DNA of 64,000 bases, taken from assembly GCA_018671895.1 (NCBI GenBank), contig JABHGV010000070.1, forward strand, positions 62,001 through 126,000, written 5' to 3'. Within the stretch, counting starts at the first letter, position 1. The number at the start of each line of letters is the position of its first letter. A model generated the notes under the pieces. The model worked only from the letters and a program-made list of their open reading frames with translations, made no database searches and had not been told where the DNA came from. Origin of the DNA: Rhodospirillaceae bacterium (GTDB lineage: Bacteria; Pseudomonadota; Alphaproteobacteria; Rhodospirillales; JABHCV01). Positions 54,302 through 63,545 of this stretch are shown here, one piece after another. The translations under genes and the position numbers were made by a program.

Positions 54302-55027
54302 CTAACCTTTCAACAGCTTGATGGCGTCGACAAGCGCAATACGTCCATCATAGACAGCGCGCCCACTGATAACGCCTTCCAGCAATCCGCCACCGGCGCT
54401 TTTCAGGGCCGTCAAATCTTCCATCGATGATACGCCGCCCGATGCAATCACCGGTGTTGAAATCCTGGCCGCCAGCGCCGTCGTTGCCTCAACATTGGGG
54501 CCACCCATGGCACCGTCGCGGCCAATGTCTGTATAGATAATGGCGGCGACACCGGCGTCTTCGAATTTATCGGCCAGATCAACCGCCGTCATTTCCGAAA
54601 CCTCTGCCCATCCTTCAACGGCAACGAAGCCGTCGCGTGCATCGATGCCGACGGCGACGCGGTCCGGGAATTTACGGCATGCGGTCTTGACCAGTTCCGG
54701 GTCGCGCAAGGCCACCGTGCCCAGAATGACACGACGAATACCGGCGTCCAGCCAGTATTCGATGGTATCGAGATCGCGAATGCCGCCGCCCAGCTGAACC
54801 GGGATATCGACGGCATCCAGAATGGAACGTACCGGGTCTGCATTGACCGGCTTGCCTTCAAACGCGCCGTTTAAATCAACCACATGCAGCCATTCGCAGC
54901 CTTGTTCGGCAAACGCGGCTGCTTGTGCGCCAGCATCATCGTTAAACACAGTTACCTGTTCCATATCGCCGTGCACAAGGCGGACACACTGGCCGTCTTT
55001 TAAATCAATGGCAGGAAAGAAAATCAT
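54302..55027 (-). CDS. hisA: ProFAR isomerase HisA
   Basis: A 241-residue TIM-barrel isomerase. Catalytic Asp in [20 protein letters not shown], second catalytic Asp in [18 protein letters not shown]; phosphate loops [16 protein letters not shown] and [15 protein letters not shown]. The start ATG lies six bases from the inverted-repeat element, which thus forms its leader. Confidence 0.97.
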   Translation of the reverse strand: MIFFPAIDLKDGQCVRLVHGDMEQVTVFNDDAGAQAAAFAEQGCEWLHVVDLNGAFEGKPVNADPVRSILDAVDIPVQLGGGIRDLDTIEYWLDAGIRRVILGTVALRDPELVKTACRKFPDRVAVGIDARDGFVAVEGWAEVSEMTAVDLADKFEDAGVAAIIYTDIGRDGAMGGPNVEATTALAARISTPVIASGGVSSMEDLTALKSAGGGLLEGVISGRAVYDGRIALVDAIKLLKG

Positions 55028-55032
55028 CTAAG

Positions 55033-55294
55033 GGTCCAAACTCACTCATTTTGTTGCTTTCGCGGGAGCCATTTTTTTGCCGGACTAGGAGCCAAGGCCG
55101 CCGTGATGCCATCATCACAAGGCTTTTGCAACAACGTCAGGCGAAAAAAGGGCCCCGTCCCGAAGGGATTTGGCTTAAATGCCACGAGCTGTTGTCATTT
55201 TGTCCTCGAATATGTGTACATGTCCTTCGGACAAATTCCTAATCTCGCGGCATTTTTGCTCAAACCAAAGTCACAAAATGAGTGAGTTTGGACC
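55033..55294. mobile_element. 262 bp element with perfect 22 bp terminal inverted repeats inside the his operon
   Basis: The left terminus 55033-55054 (starting GGTCCAAACTCACTCA) is the exact reverse complement of 55273-55294 (ending TGAGTGAGTTTGGACC). It fills the gap from the hisH stop codon to just before the hisA ATG. Inside are small hairpins (TCCC-GAA-GGGA near 55159-55168, and TGTC-CTTCGG-GACA near 55221-55233) but no open frame that looks coding. It resembles a MITE or a large structured RNA leader. A decayed end copy is at 1262-1301. Confidence 0.65.
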
Positions 55295-55939
55295 TTAGGG
55301 CTTCCACTTGAGAAAATTGCCGATCAACTTCAGGCCAAGCGCCTGACTTTTTTCCGGATGAAACTGTGTGCCAACCATATTATCGCGACCGATTACGGCT
55401 GTTACCGGACCGCCATAGCTGGTCGTCGCCAAAACGTTCGCCGCGTTTTCACAAACCATATGATAGCCGTGCACAAAGTAAGCATGGGCTCCGTCATCAA
55501 TATCGTCGAACAACGGGTGGCTTGCGTTATTAATTGTCAGTTCATTCCAGCCCATGTGCGGAATTTTCAATGTCGCGTCGTCCGGTGTCATCGGCTCGAC
55601 CGCGCCCTTGATCCAGCCAAGGCCCGGGTGTTCTCCGTGTTCGTGCCCGACGTCGGCCATCAATTGCATGCCGACACAGATACCCAAGAACGGTGTCGCC
55701 CCGGATATAACGGCTTCACCCAGCGCATCAACCATCCCGTCGAGCGCGCCCAGGCCAGCCCGACAATCACCAAAGGCACCAACACCCGGCAGCACAATGT
55801 GTGACGCGCGACCAAGGTCGCCTGGCTTGTCGCTGACAATGACGTCCAGGCCCAGGCCGTTGTCGTCGGCTGCGCGTTCGAACGCCTTGGCTGCTGAACG
55901 CAGGTTGCCTGATCCATAATCGATAATGACAACGGTCAT
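55295..55939 (-). CDS. hisH: Imidazole glycerol phosphate synthase glutaminase subunit
   Basis: A 214-residue class I glutamine amidotransferase, partner of HisF. The catalytic Cys lies in [20 protein letters not shown] (about residue 88), the His and Glu in [33 protein letters not shown] opens it. The stop codon directly abuts the inverted-repeat element. Start at 55939, overlapping the stop of the upstream membrane gene (ATGA). Confidence 0.96.
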   Translation of the reverse strand: MTVVIIDYGSGNLRSAAKAFERAADDNGLGLDVIVSDKPGDLGRASHIVLPGVGAFGDCRAGLGALDGMVDALGEAVISGATPFLGICVGMQLMADVGHEHGEHPGLGWIKGAVEPMTPDDATLKIPHMGWNELTINNASHPLFDDIDDGAHAYFVHGYHMVCENAANVLATTSYGGPVTAVIGRDNMVGTQFHPEKSQALGLKLIGNFLKWKP

Positions 55940-56331
55940 GTTTGTGCACCCATCAGGCCAGCGATCCATTCAGGTCGACGATCCAGAATCCGGCGTTCGG
56001 CCATTTCAAGGTTTTCGGCAACAACCACGTCGGCAAACGCATAGCCCCGCTTGCCAAGATTGGCACGGCGAAGCTCGTCGGCCATGCCGCCAATAATGAC
56101 GGCAAGCCCCAAGGCCGCAATTGTTTCTGCCGCTTCGTTTAGCCCCAGCATATAGATCATGCCGCCGAGCACGCCTTGCGCCAACGCAATGACAACGGCT
56201 GCGAGCCACATGCGGTGCCACAAAGCCCACGGCACGGCGAACAGGAACGCCATCCAGCTGAATCCTTCGCGGACCAGCTTCATGTCGGACCCGTCATTGC
56301 CAAGATGCACGCTATACAGTCGTGTCTTCAT
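55936..56331 (-). CDS. DUF2628-like small membrane protein in the his operon
   Basis: A 131-residue protein with about three hydrophobic helices: [40 protein letters not shown], and [20 protein letters not shown]. It starts with [20 protein letters not shown], a DUF2628-like pattern; the end is basic and polar. Coupled to hisH and lying 18 bases after hisB. No known role in histidine synthesis. Confidence 0.7.
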   Translation of the reverse strand: MKTRLYSVHLGNDGSDMKLVREGFSWMAFLFAVPWALWHRMWLAAVVIALAQGVLGGMIYMLGLNEAAETIAALGLAVIIGGMADELRRANLGKRGYAFADVVVAENLEMAERRILDRRPEWIAGLMGAQT

Positions 56332-56349
56332 CCGATGTACCGATTAATT

Positions 56350-56949
56350 CTAGAGCGAACCGCCGAGCGTGCCCTTCGTCGAGGGGACCGCATCGGCTTT
56401 GCGTGCGTCAATTTCAAAGGCTTCACGCAGAGCGCGCGCCAGACCCTTGAAGCACGATTCAACAATGTGGTGGTTGTTGTCGCCATAAAGGGTTTCGACG
56501 TGCAGGGTCAGGCCCGCGCCTTGAGCGAATGCCTGAAACCACTCTTTGAACAATTCGGTGTCCATTTCGCCGAGCTTGTCGCGGGCAAAATCAACCTTCC
56601 ACACCATGTGTGGGCGCATGGAAGCGTCGACAACAATTCGGCTAAGCGTCTCGTCCATTGCCGACATAGCCTGGCCGAAACGTCGAATGCCCTTGCGGTC
56701 GCCAAGCGCCTGGCTGATCGCCTCGCCAACGGCAATGCCGACGTCTTCTGTCGTGTGGTGGAAGTCGATGTGCAGATCACCCTCGGCTTTGATATCCAGA
56801 TCGATCAGGCTGTGTCTGGACAGCTGTTCGAGCATGTGGTCGAGAAATCCAATCCCGGTCGAAACCGTGTAACTGCCGTCACCATCCAGATTAACGCTGG
56901 CGGTGATTTGGGTCTCGTGGGTGTTGCGCTGCACAGTTGCCTTGCGCAT
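56350..56949 (-). CDS. hisB: Imidazoleglycerol-phosphate dehydratase
   Basis: A 199-residue manganese enzyme. The two histidine-rich metal motifs are [18 protein letters not shown] (about 65-82) and [20 protein letters not shown] (about 155-174). Start ATG at 56949 with AAGGAG nine bases upstream. It is the first gene of the minus-strand his operon; HisG, HisD and HisC are elsewhere. Its upstream gap (56950-57098) holds no recognised element. Confidence 0.97.
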   Translation of the reverse strand: MRKATVQRNTHETQITASVNLDGDGSYTVSTGIGFLDHMLEQLSRHSLIDLDIKAEGDLHIDFHHTTEDVGIAVGEAISQALGDRKGIRRFGQAMSAMDETLSRIVVDASMRPHMVWKVDFARDKLGEMDTELFKEWFQAFAQGAGLTLHVETLYGDNNHHIVESCFKGLARALREAFEIDARKADAVPSTKGTLGGSL

Positions 56950-57098
56950 GACTGCTAACTCCTTAATCGACTTCATATATACAATCGGACTTGTAGCAGG
57001 TGAGGGGGCCGAAAGGGAAGTCCCGGTTGTACATTCAACGGCTGCCTGTTAGGAATTCTTGACGCTATTTGTCTTAATCGGGAGCCTGGGTACACACC

Positions 57099-57728
57099 AT
57101 GACCGTCACTGTTGCATTCGCGCTTGCGCTCGCGTGTTTTATTGCCATGGCCGCGCCGGGGCCGGGAACCTTTGCGCTGACAGGCCACGCGTTGGCCCAC
57201 GGGTTGCGTCGATCCGTGGGTTTTATCGTCGGTATGCTCGTCGGCGATCTGATCTTCATGGCCTTTGCCATTGGCGGGCTGGCGGTGATTGCGCGCAGCT
57301 ATCAGGATCTGTTTTTGGTCATTCGCATCTGTGGCGCGGCCTATCTGATTTATCTTGGCATAAAGGCATGGCGGGCGGCCCCGAAAATTCTGGCCGAAGG
57401 CCGCAAGCAGATCGAGCGGTCGGCGCGCGCCCACAATATTCGCGGTTTCATCAGCGGCCTGTTGGTCACCCTGTCCAATCCAAAGGTAATCATATTCTAT
57501 ATCGGCATTCTGCCGGCCTTTGTCGATCTAGGCACCCTGACCTTTATTGATGCCGTGATTATGGTTGGCATTGTCACCGGTGTTTTGCTGCCCGTGCTTG
57601 TTTCGTACGGGGCGCTAGCGGAACGTGCGCGCACCATGCTGACAAGTGATCGTGGACAGAAAATGCTGAACCGTGGATCTGGCTCTGTGATGATTGGTGC
57701 CGGAGTGGTCATTGCCACACGCGGCTAA
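57099..57728 (+). CDS. LysE/RhtB-family amino acid exporter
   Basis: A 209-residue protein with about six hydrophobic helices. The opening [20 protein letters not shown] is the family motif (GPGP in helix 1); [20 protein letters not shown] and [20 protein letters not shown] follow. Exports amino acids such as homoserine or threonine; the exact substrate is unknown. It lies divergent from hisB and 77 bases before hslV. Confidence 0.88.
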   Translation: MTVTVAFALALACFIAMAAPGPGTFALTGHALAHGLRRSVGFIVGMLVGDLIFMAFAIGGLAVIARSYQDLFLVIRICGAAYLIYLGIKAWRAAPKILAEGRKQIERSARAHNIRGFISGLLVTLSNPKVIIFYIGILPAFVDLGTLTFIDAVIMVGIVTGVLLPVLVSYGALAERARTMLTSDRGQKMLNRGSGSVMIGAGVVIATRG

Positions 57729-57805
57729 CGCAGTGGGGGTTGACCCGAACGCCTGACAGGCATAAGTCCTCCATTCAGATATTATTTACAGGAAACGTGA
57801 AAAGC

Positions 57806-58354
57806 ATGGCTGACAAACCCTTTCCCAACTGGCATGGCACTACAATTCTTTCCGTTCGCAAGAACGGCAAGGTAATCATTGCCGGTGACGGCCAGGTCAG
57901 CCTTGGCGACACCGTTATCAAGGCCAACGCACGCAAGGTCCGCACTCTTGGCGATGGTTCTGTCATTGTCGGTTTCGCAGGCGCCACGGCCGATGCCTTT
58001 ACCCTGTTCGAACGGCTTGAGGCAAAGCTGGAACAGTACCCCGGGCAACTAACCCGGGCGTGTGTTGAAATGGCCAAGGACTGGCGCACCGACCGATACC
58101 TGCGCCGATTAGAAGCCATGATGGCGGTTGCCGATGCCGACACCTCGCTTGTGCTGACCGGAACCGGCGATGTGCTTGAACCCGAAGACAGCCTGATCGG
58201 TATTGGGTCGGGCGGTAATTATGCACTGGCCGCGGCCCGTGCACTTGTTGATCGCGACGACATGGATGCCGAGGCAATCGCCCGCAAGGCCATGCAGATC
58301 GCAGCCTCGATCTGCGTCTATACCAATGAAAATGTTACTGTTGAATCCCTTTAA
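57806..58354 (+). CDS. hslV: ATP-dependent protease HslV (ClpQ) peptidase subunit
   Basis: A 182-residue proteasome-beta-like peptidase. The catalytic threonine is expected after an 11-residue propeptide in [40 protein letters not shown] and [18 protein letters not shown] follow. The start at 57806 keeps a short propeptide as in other alphaproteobacteria; an upstream frame adds 22 residues. It is followed by hslU. Confidence 0.95.
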   Translation: MADKPFPNWHGTTILSVRKNGKVIIAGDGQVSLGDTVIKANARKVRTLGDGSVIVGFAGATADAFTLFERLEAKLEQYPGQLTRACVEMAKDWRTDRYLRRLEAMMAVADADTSLVLTGTGDVLEPEDSLIGIGSGGNYALAAARALVDRDDMDAEAIARKAMQIAASICVYTNENVTVESL

Positions 58355-58368
58355 GGCACCCCACATCC

Positions 58369-59679
58369 ATGACCAGCTTTACTCCCCGTGAAATTGTTTC
58401 CGAACTCGACCGTTACATCATCGGTCAATCTGATGCCAAGCGCGCCGTTGCCGTTGCCCTCAGAAACCGCTGGCGGCGTCAGCAACTGGATGATGATTTA
58501 CGTGAAGAAGTTCTGCCAAAAAATATTCTGATGATCGGACCGACCGGTGTCGGCAAGACGGAAATTTCTCGTCGTCTGGCGAAGCTGGTGCAAGCGCCGT
58601 TTGTTAAGGTCGAGGCGACCAAATTCACGGAGGTCGGCTATGTCGGGCGTGATGTCGAGCAAATGATCCGCGACCTTGTCGATATCGCCATCCACATGGT
58701 GCGCGAAAAAATGCGCAAACAGGTCAAGGCCAAGGCCGAAATCCACGCCGAGGAACGCGTCATCGACGCACTGGTCGGCGACAGCGCATCGAAAGATACC
58801 CGCGAGAAGTTTCGCAAGAAACTGCGGGAAGGTGATCTGGATGACAAGGAAATCGACATTGATGTCACCGATTCCGGCACCGGCGGAATGCCGACCTTTG
58901 ATATTCCCGGCATGCCGGGCGCGCAGATGGGCATGCTTAATATCAACGATATGATGGGCAAGGCATTCGGCACACCGACCAAGCCAAAGCGAATGACCGT
59001 GCTCGATTCCTATGACGTGCTCCTCGGCGAGGAAGCTGACAAGCTTCTGGACGATGAACGCGCGGTGCGCGACGCCATCGACAGCGTCGAGAACAACGGC
59101 ATCGTGTTTTTGGATGAAATCGACAAAATCACGGCGAGGTCTGACCATGGCGGTGCCGATGTCAGCCGCGAAGGTGTTCAACGCGACCTGCTGCCGTTGA
59201 TCGAAGGAACCACGGTATCAACCAAGCACGGCACCGTTCGCACCGACCATATTCTGTTTATCGCGTCCGGTGCTTTTCATGTCGCCAAGCCATCCGACAT
59301 GCTGCCTGAACTGCAAGGCCGCTTGCCGACACGGGTCGAGCTGCGCTCGCTCACCCGTGACGATTTCGTCCGCATTCTGACGGAAACCGACGCCAGCCTG
59401 ATCAAGCAGTACACGGCATTGATGAACGTTGAAGACGTGACCCTGGAATTTTCCGGCGACACTATCGACGCCATCGCCGATATCGCTGCGGAGATTAATT
59501 CCGGCGTCGAGAATATCGGGGCCCGGCGTCTTCACACGGTGATGGAAAAGCTGCTCGAAGACATCAGCTTCGACGCCTCGGAACGTGGCGGTGAAACCTT
59601 CAAGATCACTGCCGACGATGTTCGCGAACGGGTCGGAGAGCTGGCCAAGGACGCAGACCTGAGCAAGTTTATATTGTAG
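58369..59679 (+). CDS. hslU: ATP-dependent protease HslU (ClpY) ATPase subunit
   Basis: A 436-residue AAA+ unfoldase partner of HslV. Walker [20 protein letters not shown] (about 56-74), the I-domain in the middle, Walker [17 protein letters not shown], and the sensor region [12 protein letters not shown]. The C-terminal peptide DADLSKFIL is the HslV-docking tail. Complete. Confidence 0.97.
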   Translation: MTSFTPREIVSELDRYIIGQSDAKRAVAVALRNRWRRQQLDDDLREEVLPKNILMIGPTGVGKTEISRRLAKLVQAPFVKVEATKFTEVGYVGRDVEQMIRDLVDIAIHMVREKMRKQVKAKAEIHAEERVIDALVGDSASKDTREKFRKKLREGDLDDKEIDIDVTDSGTGGMPTFDIPGMPGAQMGMLNINDMMGKAFGTPTKPKRMTVLDSYDVLLGEEADKLLDDERAVRDAIDSVENNGIVFLDEIDKITARSDHGGADVSREGVQRDLLPLIEGTTVSTKHGTVRTDHILFIASGAFHVAKPSDMLPELQGRLPTRVELRSLTRDDFVRILTETDASLIKQYTALMNVEDVTLEFSGDTIDAIADIAAEINSGVENIGARRLHTVMEKLLEDISFDASERGGETFKITADDVRERVGELAKDADLSKFIL

Positions 59680-59718
59680 ATCTGACTTCCAGAATCTTCG
59701 CCGCCGAAGGCGCGCCAA
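59680..59718. repeat. CTTCCAGA palindromic repeat, solo copy
   Basis: Fills the hslU / Xre convergent junction. The arm ATCTGACTTCCAGA is followed by CGCCGCCGAAGGCG (59699-59712). Starts right after the hslU stop and ends at the Xre stop. Confidence 0.7.
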
Positions 59719-60099
59719 CTAATGCGTCGGTCCCTTCGGGGGCTGCGCGCGAGCCTTGATTTCATCGAGCACCCACTCGATGGTTTCATCGTCCAGATCG
59801 CTGATACGTTCAGCCAGCAGGTTGGCCAGCTCCGTCGCCTTCGCCCCCAGCCCCGATGTATCGACCGTAATCTTTGGGTGTGAGCGCAGTGCCAGATGCC
59901 GCAGCTCCTCGGCCTCATCCCAATCGAGTGCAAAATAATCACAGACTTGCCGGATCAAACCGGGCCCTGGCTGGCTGCGGTGGCCGTGTTCCAGTGCCGA
60001 TAAATAGGCGCCTGATACGCCCAGCTCCTCGGCCATGGTTTTTTGCATAATGTCGCGTTCAGCGCGCAACTGGCGGATTTTTTCACCGAACGGGGTCAT
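59719..60099 (-). CDS. Xre-family helix-turn-helix regulator
   Basis: A 126-residue protein with an N-terminal Xre helix-turn-helix (GEKIRQLRAERDIMQKTMAE, then LGVSGAYLSALEHGHRSQPG, about 5-44) and a C-terminal region without a recognised sensor domain (EEAEELRHLALRSHP resembles a Cro-like extension). Its start overlaps the smr stop (ATGA). Targets unknown; it is not next to a phage or toxin gene. Confidence 0.82.
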   Translation of the reverse strand: MTPFGEKIRQLRAERDIMQKTMAEELGVSGAYLSALEHGHRSQPGPGLIRQVCDYFALDWDEAEELRHLALRSHPKITVDTSGLGAKATELANLLAERISDLDDETIEWVLDEIKARAQPPKGPTH

Positions 60100-60695
60100 C
60101 GTTTCCTCTTTAACAGCACATACAGTGCGCCTTCGCCACCATCCTTGGGCGTCGCATAGGAAAAAGCAAGAACCAGCGGGCGCAAGGGCGCCTGGTTAAG
60201 CCAGCGCGGCACCTGTTCGCGCAACACGCCGACGGAACCATCGCCGCGTCCACCTTTGCCGGTAATCACCAGAACACAACGACGTCCGGCGTGGGACGAG
60301 GCGTCGATAAAGGCATTCAGCGCCCGGTGCGCCTGATCCTGGGTCATGCCGTGCAGATCCATGCGTGCCTCGATCGGACGTTTTCCGTCCTTCAGCCTTT
60401 TGGCGCTGCTTTTATCGAGCCCCGGATGGTTGCCATGGCTTAGGTCCGGCACAGCCGTTTGTCGCTGTTTTGGCGCGGCGGCGGTATTGTTATGAGCGCG
60501 TGCTGGTTTTTTCTTTTTCGGTACCGCTGGCTCGGGGCTCGCTGGCGGCTGCCCGGCATCGACTTCCGTCACCAGATTTTTGTGTTCAGCATTCAGCGGC
60601 GTGACGCCCGAAGCGACATGATCCCACAAAGCGCCCTCGTCTACGGGAACGGTTTTGTTGCTGTTTTTGAGGGGCTTGCCGGGCTTTTTTGTCAT
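60096..60695 (-). CDS. Smr-domain nuclease-like protein
   Basis: A 199-residue protein with a basic, disordered N-terminal half and a C-terminal Smr domain. The Smr core is ARMDLHGMTQDQAHRALNAF (about 110-129) then VLVITGKGGRGDGSVGVLRE, with the DLHG and TGKG motifs. Stand-alone Smr proteins nick DNA or cleave RNA, some in ribosome rescue. In many alphaproteobacteria the smr gene is next to mltA near the hsl genes. TAATG coupling to lutC. Confidence 0.88.
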   Translation of the reverse strand: MTKKPGKPLKNSNKTVPVDEGALWDHVASGVTPLNAEHKNLVTEVDAGQPPASPEPAVPKKKKPARAHNNTAAAPKQRQTAVPDLSHGNHPGLDKSSAKRLKDGKRPIEARMDLHGMTQDQAHRALNAFIDASSHAGRRCVLVITGKGGRGDGSVGVLREQVPRWLNQAPLRPLVLAFSYATPKDGGEGALYVLLKRKR

Positions 60696-61366
60696 TAAGA
60701 ATCAGCTAGCAAGATGATGTGCAGGCGGCGCGGTCCGTGTGCCCCCATCAACAGGGTCTGTTCGATGTCGGCCGACCGGGACGGGCCGGTAATCCAGTTC
60801 ACCGTTCGCGGCATAACGCCGCTGCCCATGGTCTGGCGCAGCGCTGCCCAGGCATCCTCGTAGGTTCCGACAATCGATACTTCCGGCAGTAAAACGATGT
60901 TTGTATCGGGCAGAAAGTTCAAGGTTGTCGGGCTTTCCGACCCTGCACATAGAACGAGCGTTCCAGTTTCTGCGATACCTGCGAACGCAGCCGTCAACGC
61001 CACGGTATCCGTGCCATCAGACGGTCCTTCCGTAACCTCAAGGATCGTTTGTTCCGCAAGGCACTCTTTCAATAAGGGGTGTCCGGCGGCGCGCACGGCC
61101 TGTTCTTCGTCGATGCTTTTCAGGTACGCAGTGACGGCCCCGGCCAGCTCTTTTGGGGCCTTAATCCGCTCAATGGTCGCACTGGCTCGTTCCGCTTCTT
61201 CAATAAATATCGCTATCCGGTCTGCATCCGCGCCGGAAACCCGCGCCGGAACCGTATTGATGGCGTGTGCCCGAAGCCGCTCGTCGACCGCCGAGGGTAT
61301 CTCAATATCCTTTTTATTCAAGGCACTGCGAACGTTTGCCAAGATTTCACTTCGGGCCGCTTTCAT
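60695..61366 (-). CDS. lutC: Lactate utilisation protein LutC
   Basis: A 223-residue LUD-fold subunit of the LutABC L-lactate-to-pyruvate oxidation complex. The LUD-fold core includes VALTAAFAGIAETGTLVLCA, LLPEVSIVGTYEDAWAALRQ, and WITGPSRSADIEQTLLMGAH. Start at 61366, overlapping the lutB stop (ATGA). The order lutA-lutB-lutC with overlapping codons indicates one operon. Confidence 0.92.
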   Translation of the reverse strand: MKAARSEILANVRSALNKKDIEIPSAVDERLRAHAINTVPARVSGADADRIAIFIEEAERASATIERIKAPKELAGAVTAYLKSIDEEQAVRAAGHPLLKECLAEQTILEVTEGPSDGTDTVALTAAFAGIAETGTLVLCAGSESPTTLNFLPDTNIVLLPEVSIVGTYEDAWAALRQTMGSGVMPRTVNWITGPSRSADIEQTLLMGAHGPRRLHIILLADS

Positions 61367-62742
61367 CGCTTGCCCCGCTTCCATTGGTCAACGAACGATC
61401 CGCCCTCGGGCCTTGGTAGAATCGGAAAGCGTCGGCCTCCACCGCCACACAATTTCAGAACACTTGTTCCAATTGCCATCAAGGGGCGGTACAGGGCCGG
61501 TCTTTTGGCAAGGAACGCCCAGGCGGCCAAACCAAGGCGGGTTTTGGTGTCTTCGCCGCCCGTCTCGAACCAACGCCTGCGCCATTGCCTGAGCAATCGG
61601 GGCAGGGGAATGCGCATCGGACACACATCCTGACACCGTCCGCACAGGCTGGATGCCGACGGCAAATGATGGGTCTCGCCAAGCCCCAACAGGGCCGGGG
61701 CCAGAACCGCACCCATCGGGCCGGAATAGACCCATCCATAGGCATGGCCTCCGATGGCCTTGTAGACAGGGCAATGGTTCAGGCACGCGGCGCATTTGAT
61801 ACAGCGCAACATGTCTTCAAATTCACCGCCCAGCAGAGACGAGCGGCCATTATCCAGAATGACGACGTGATAGTTTTCCGGTCCGTCTAGGTCGTCCGCA
61901 CGCTTCGGGCCGGTCGAATAGGTGGTATAGACGGTGATGTCCTGGCCGGTCGCCGAACGCGCCAGAATTCGCAGGATGGTCGCAGCGTCCTCCAATGTCG
62001 GGACGACCTTTTCGATGCTGGCAATCACGATATGAGTTTTCGGCAGGGTCTGAGTTAAATCGCCATTACCTTCGTTGGTGACAATCACCGAGGTGCCGGT
62101 TTCGGCAATCAGCATATTGGCCCCGGTGATGCCGACATCTGCCGCCAGGAATTTCTTGCGCAAAATAGCGCGGGCTTCTTCCAGCAAGGTGCGGGGTTCG
62201 CTTAAGTCTCTGTCTGCATCAAGCTCGTCATGGCTTTCCTTAAAAGTATCGGCGACCTGGGCACCGGACAAATGAATGGCCGGGGCGATGATGTGGCTCG
62301 GTGGCTCGTCGCGCAGTTGAATGATGTATTCACCCAAATCCGTCTCGATGGGCTCGACGCCATTATCCGCAAGGAACTCGTTGATGCCGATTTCTTCCGA
62401 CACCATCGACTTGCCCTTGGTGACCGTCTTCGCGCCGGCATCGCGGCAGATGCCCAGAATAATCTCGCGCGCATCGTCGCCATCGCGTGCCCAATGCACA
62501 TGGGCACCTGAGACCTTGGCGTTTTCCTCATATCGTTCCAGATACGAATCAAGATTTTCCAGCGTGTGGCGTTTGATGGCGATGGCGTCATCGCGCAGTT
62601 GCTCGAATTCCGGTAGCCGGGAAATCGTCTCCAGCCGCTTGACAGGAAAGCCTTGCGATAGTCGTCCGAGCGCCGCTTGCAATTTATCATCGGCAAGGCC
62701 GCGCGCTGCATTGTCGACAAAATTGCGGGTCGTCGAGCGCAT
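61363..62742 (-). CDS. lutB: Lactate utilisation iron-sulfur protein LutB
   Basis: A 459-residue protein with a LUD-like N-terminal domain (about 60-300) and a C-terminal ferredoxin part bearing two 4Fe-4S clusters: CIKCAACLNHCPVYKAIGG (about 302-320) and LCGRCQDVCPMRIPLPRLL. With LutA and LutC it oxidises lactate in Bacillus and many proteobacteria; the electron acceptor is unknown. Start overlaps the lutA stop by one base (TGATG). Confidence 0.93.
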   Translation of the reverse strand: MRSTTRNFVDNAARGLADDKLQAALGRLSQGFPVKRLETISRLPEFEQLRDDAIAIKRHTLENLDSYLERYEENAKVSGAHVHWARDGDDAREIILGICRDAGAKTVTKGKSMVSEEIGINEFLADNGVEPIETDLGEYIIQLRDEPPSHIIAPAIHLSGAQVADTFKESHDELDADRDLSEPRTLLEEARAILRKKFLAADVGITGANMLIAETGTSVIVTNEGNGDLTQTLPKTHIVIASIEKVVPTLEDAATILRILARSATGQDITVYTTYSTGPKRADDLDGPENYHVVILDNGRSSLLGGEFEDMLRCIKCAACLNHCPVYKAIGGHAYGWVYSGPMGAVLAPALLGLGETHHLPSASSLCGRCQDVCPMRIPLPRLLRQWRRRWFETGGEDTKTRLGLAAWAFLAKRPALYRPLMAIGTSVLKLCGGGGRRFPILPRPEGGSFVDQWKRGKR

Positions 62743-63527
62743 CAGTCTTTGTCGCCTTCTTCACCAATGGCCGGGGTCTCGGGTGCTGTCCCGGCCAGCA
62801 CTTCCGCCAGATGGCGCGTTTTGATGGCAGACCCGCGCGCCCGCAAGCGCCCGGACATATTCATCAGGCATCCAAGGTCGCCGCCAAGCAACGTCTCGGC
62901 CCCGGTCGCTTCGATGGCGTCGGACTTGGCGTCGACAATGCGCCCGGAAACCTCTGGGTACTTGACCGAAAACAGGCCGCCGAAGCCACAACACGACTGG
63001 GCCTCCCCGGATTCTCGAAGCTCCAGCCCCTTGACTGCCGCCATCAAGGCACGTGGCTGTTCCCGGATGCCCATTTCGCGCAAGCCCGAACATGAATCGT
63101 GATAGGTGGCTGTCGCCTCGAATTCGGCCTCGAATTCCGTTACGCCCATAATATCGGTCAGGAATGACAACAGTTCGTGGGTTTTATTGGACAGGCTCTG
63201 GCAACGCGCCGTCATCGTCGCATCGCCCTCGAACAGGGCCGGATAGTGGTGCCTGATCATCGCCGCACAAGACCCCGACGGCGCGACCACATAATCAAAA
63301 CCTTCGAATGCAGCGATGACATTGACCGCGAGGTTGCGGGCATCGGTATTGTCGCCGCTGTTGTAAGCGGGCTGACCACAACAGGTCTGGGCTTCTGGTA
63401 CATGCAACGTGCATCCGGCACGTTCCAGCAATCGTGCCGCAGCAAAGCCGACCGACGGCCGCATCAAGTCAACAAGACAGGTTGCAAACAGCCCAACATC
63501 AATGGGATTTTTTAGAGCCGTATTCAT
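62742..63527 (-). CDS. lutA: Lactate utilisation protein LutA (CCG-domain)
   Basis: A 261-residue heterodisulfide-reductase-B-like subunit with two CCG domains: AQTCCGQPAYNSGD (about 45-58) and AQSCCGFGGLFSVKYPEVSG (about 176-195). These bind an unusual 4Fe-4S centre in related proteins. Start taken at the ATG at 63527 (MNTALKNPIDVGLF); an ATG nine bases upstream is possible. No lactate permease or LutR-like regulator is adjacent. Confidence 0.92.
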   Translation of the reverse strand: MNTALKNPIDVGLFATCLVDLMRPSVGFAAARLLERAGCTLHVPEAQTCCGQPAYNSGDNTDARNLAVNVIAAFEGFDYVVAPSGSCAAMIRHHYPALFEGDATMTARCQSLSNKTHELLSFLTDIMGVTEFEAEFEATATYHDSCSGLREMGIREQPRALMAAVKGLELRESGEAQSCCGFGGLFSVKYPEVSGRIVDAKSDAIEATGAETLLGGDLGCLMNMSGRLRARGSAIKTRHLAEVLAGTAPETPAIGEEGDKD

Positions 63528-63545
63528 GGCCCCCATAGTGAAGGC

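Noticed and set aside
57737-57765. Sigma-70 promoter TTGACC-17-TAAGTC before hslV
   Set aside because: The -10 box matches only three of six positions, and no heat-shock consensus could be aligned, so it is not listed.
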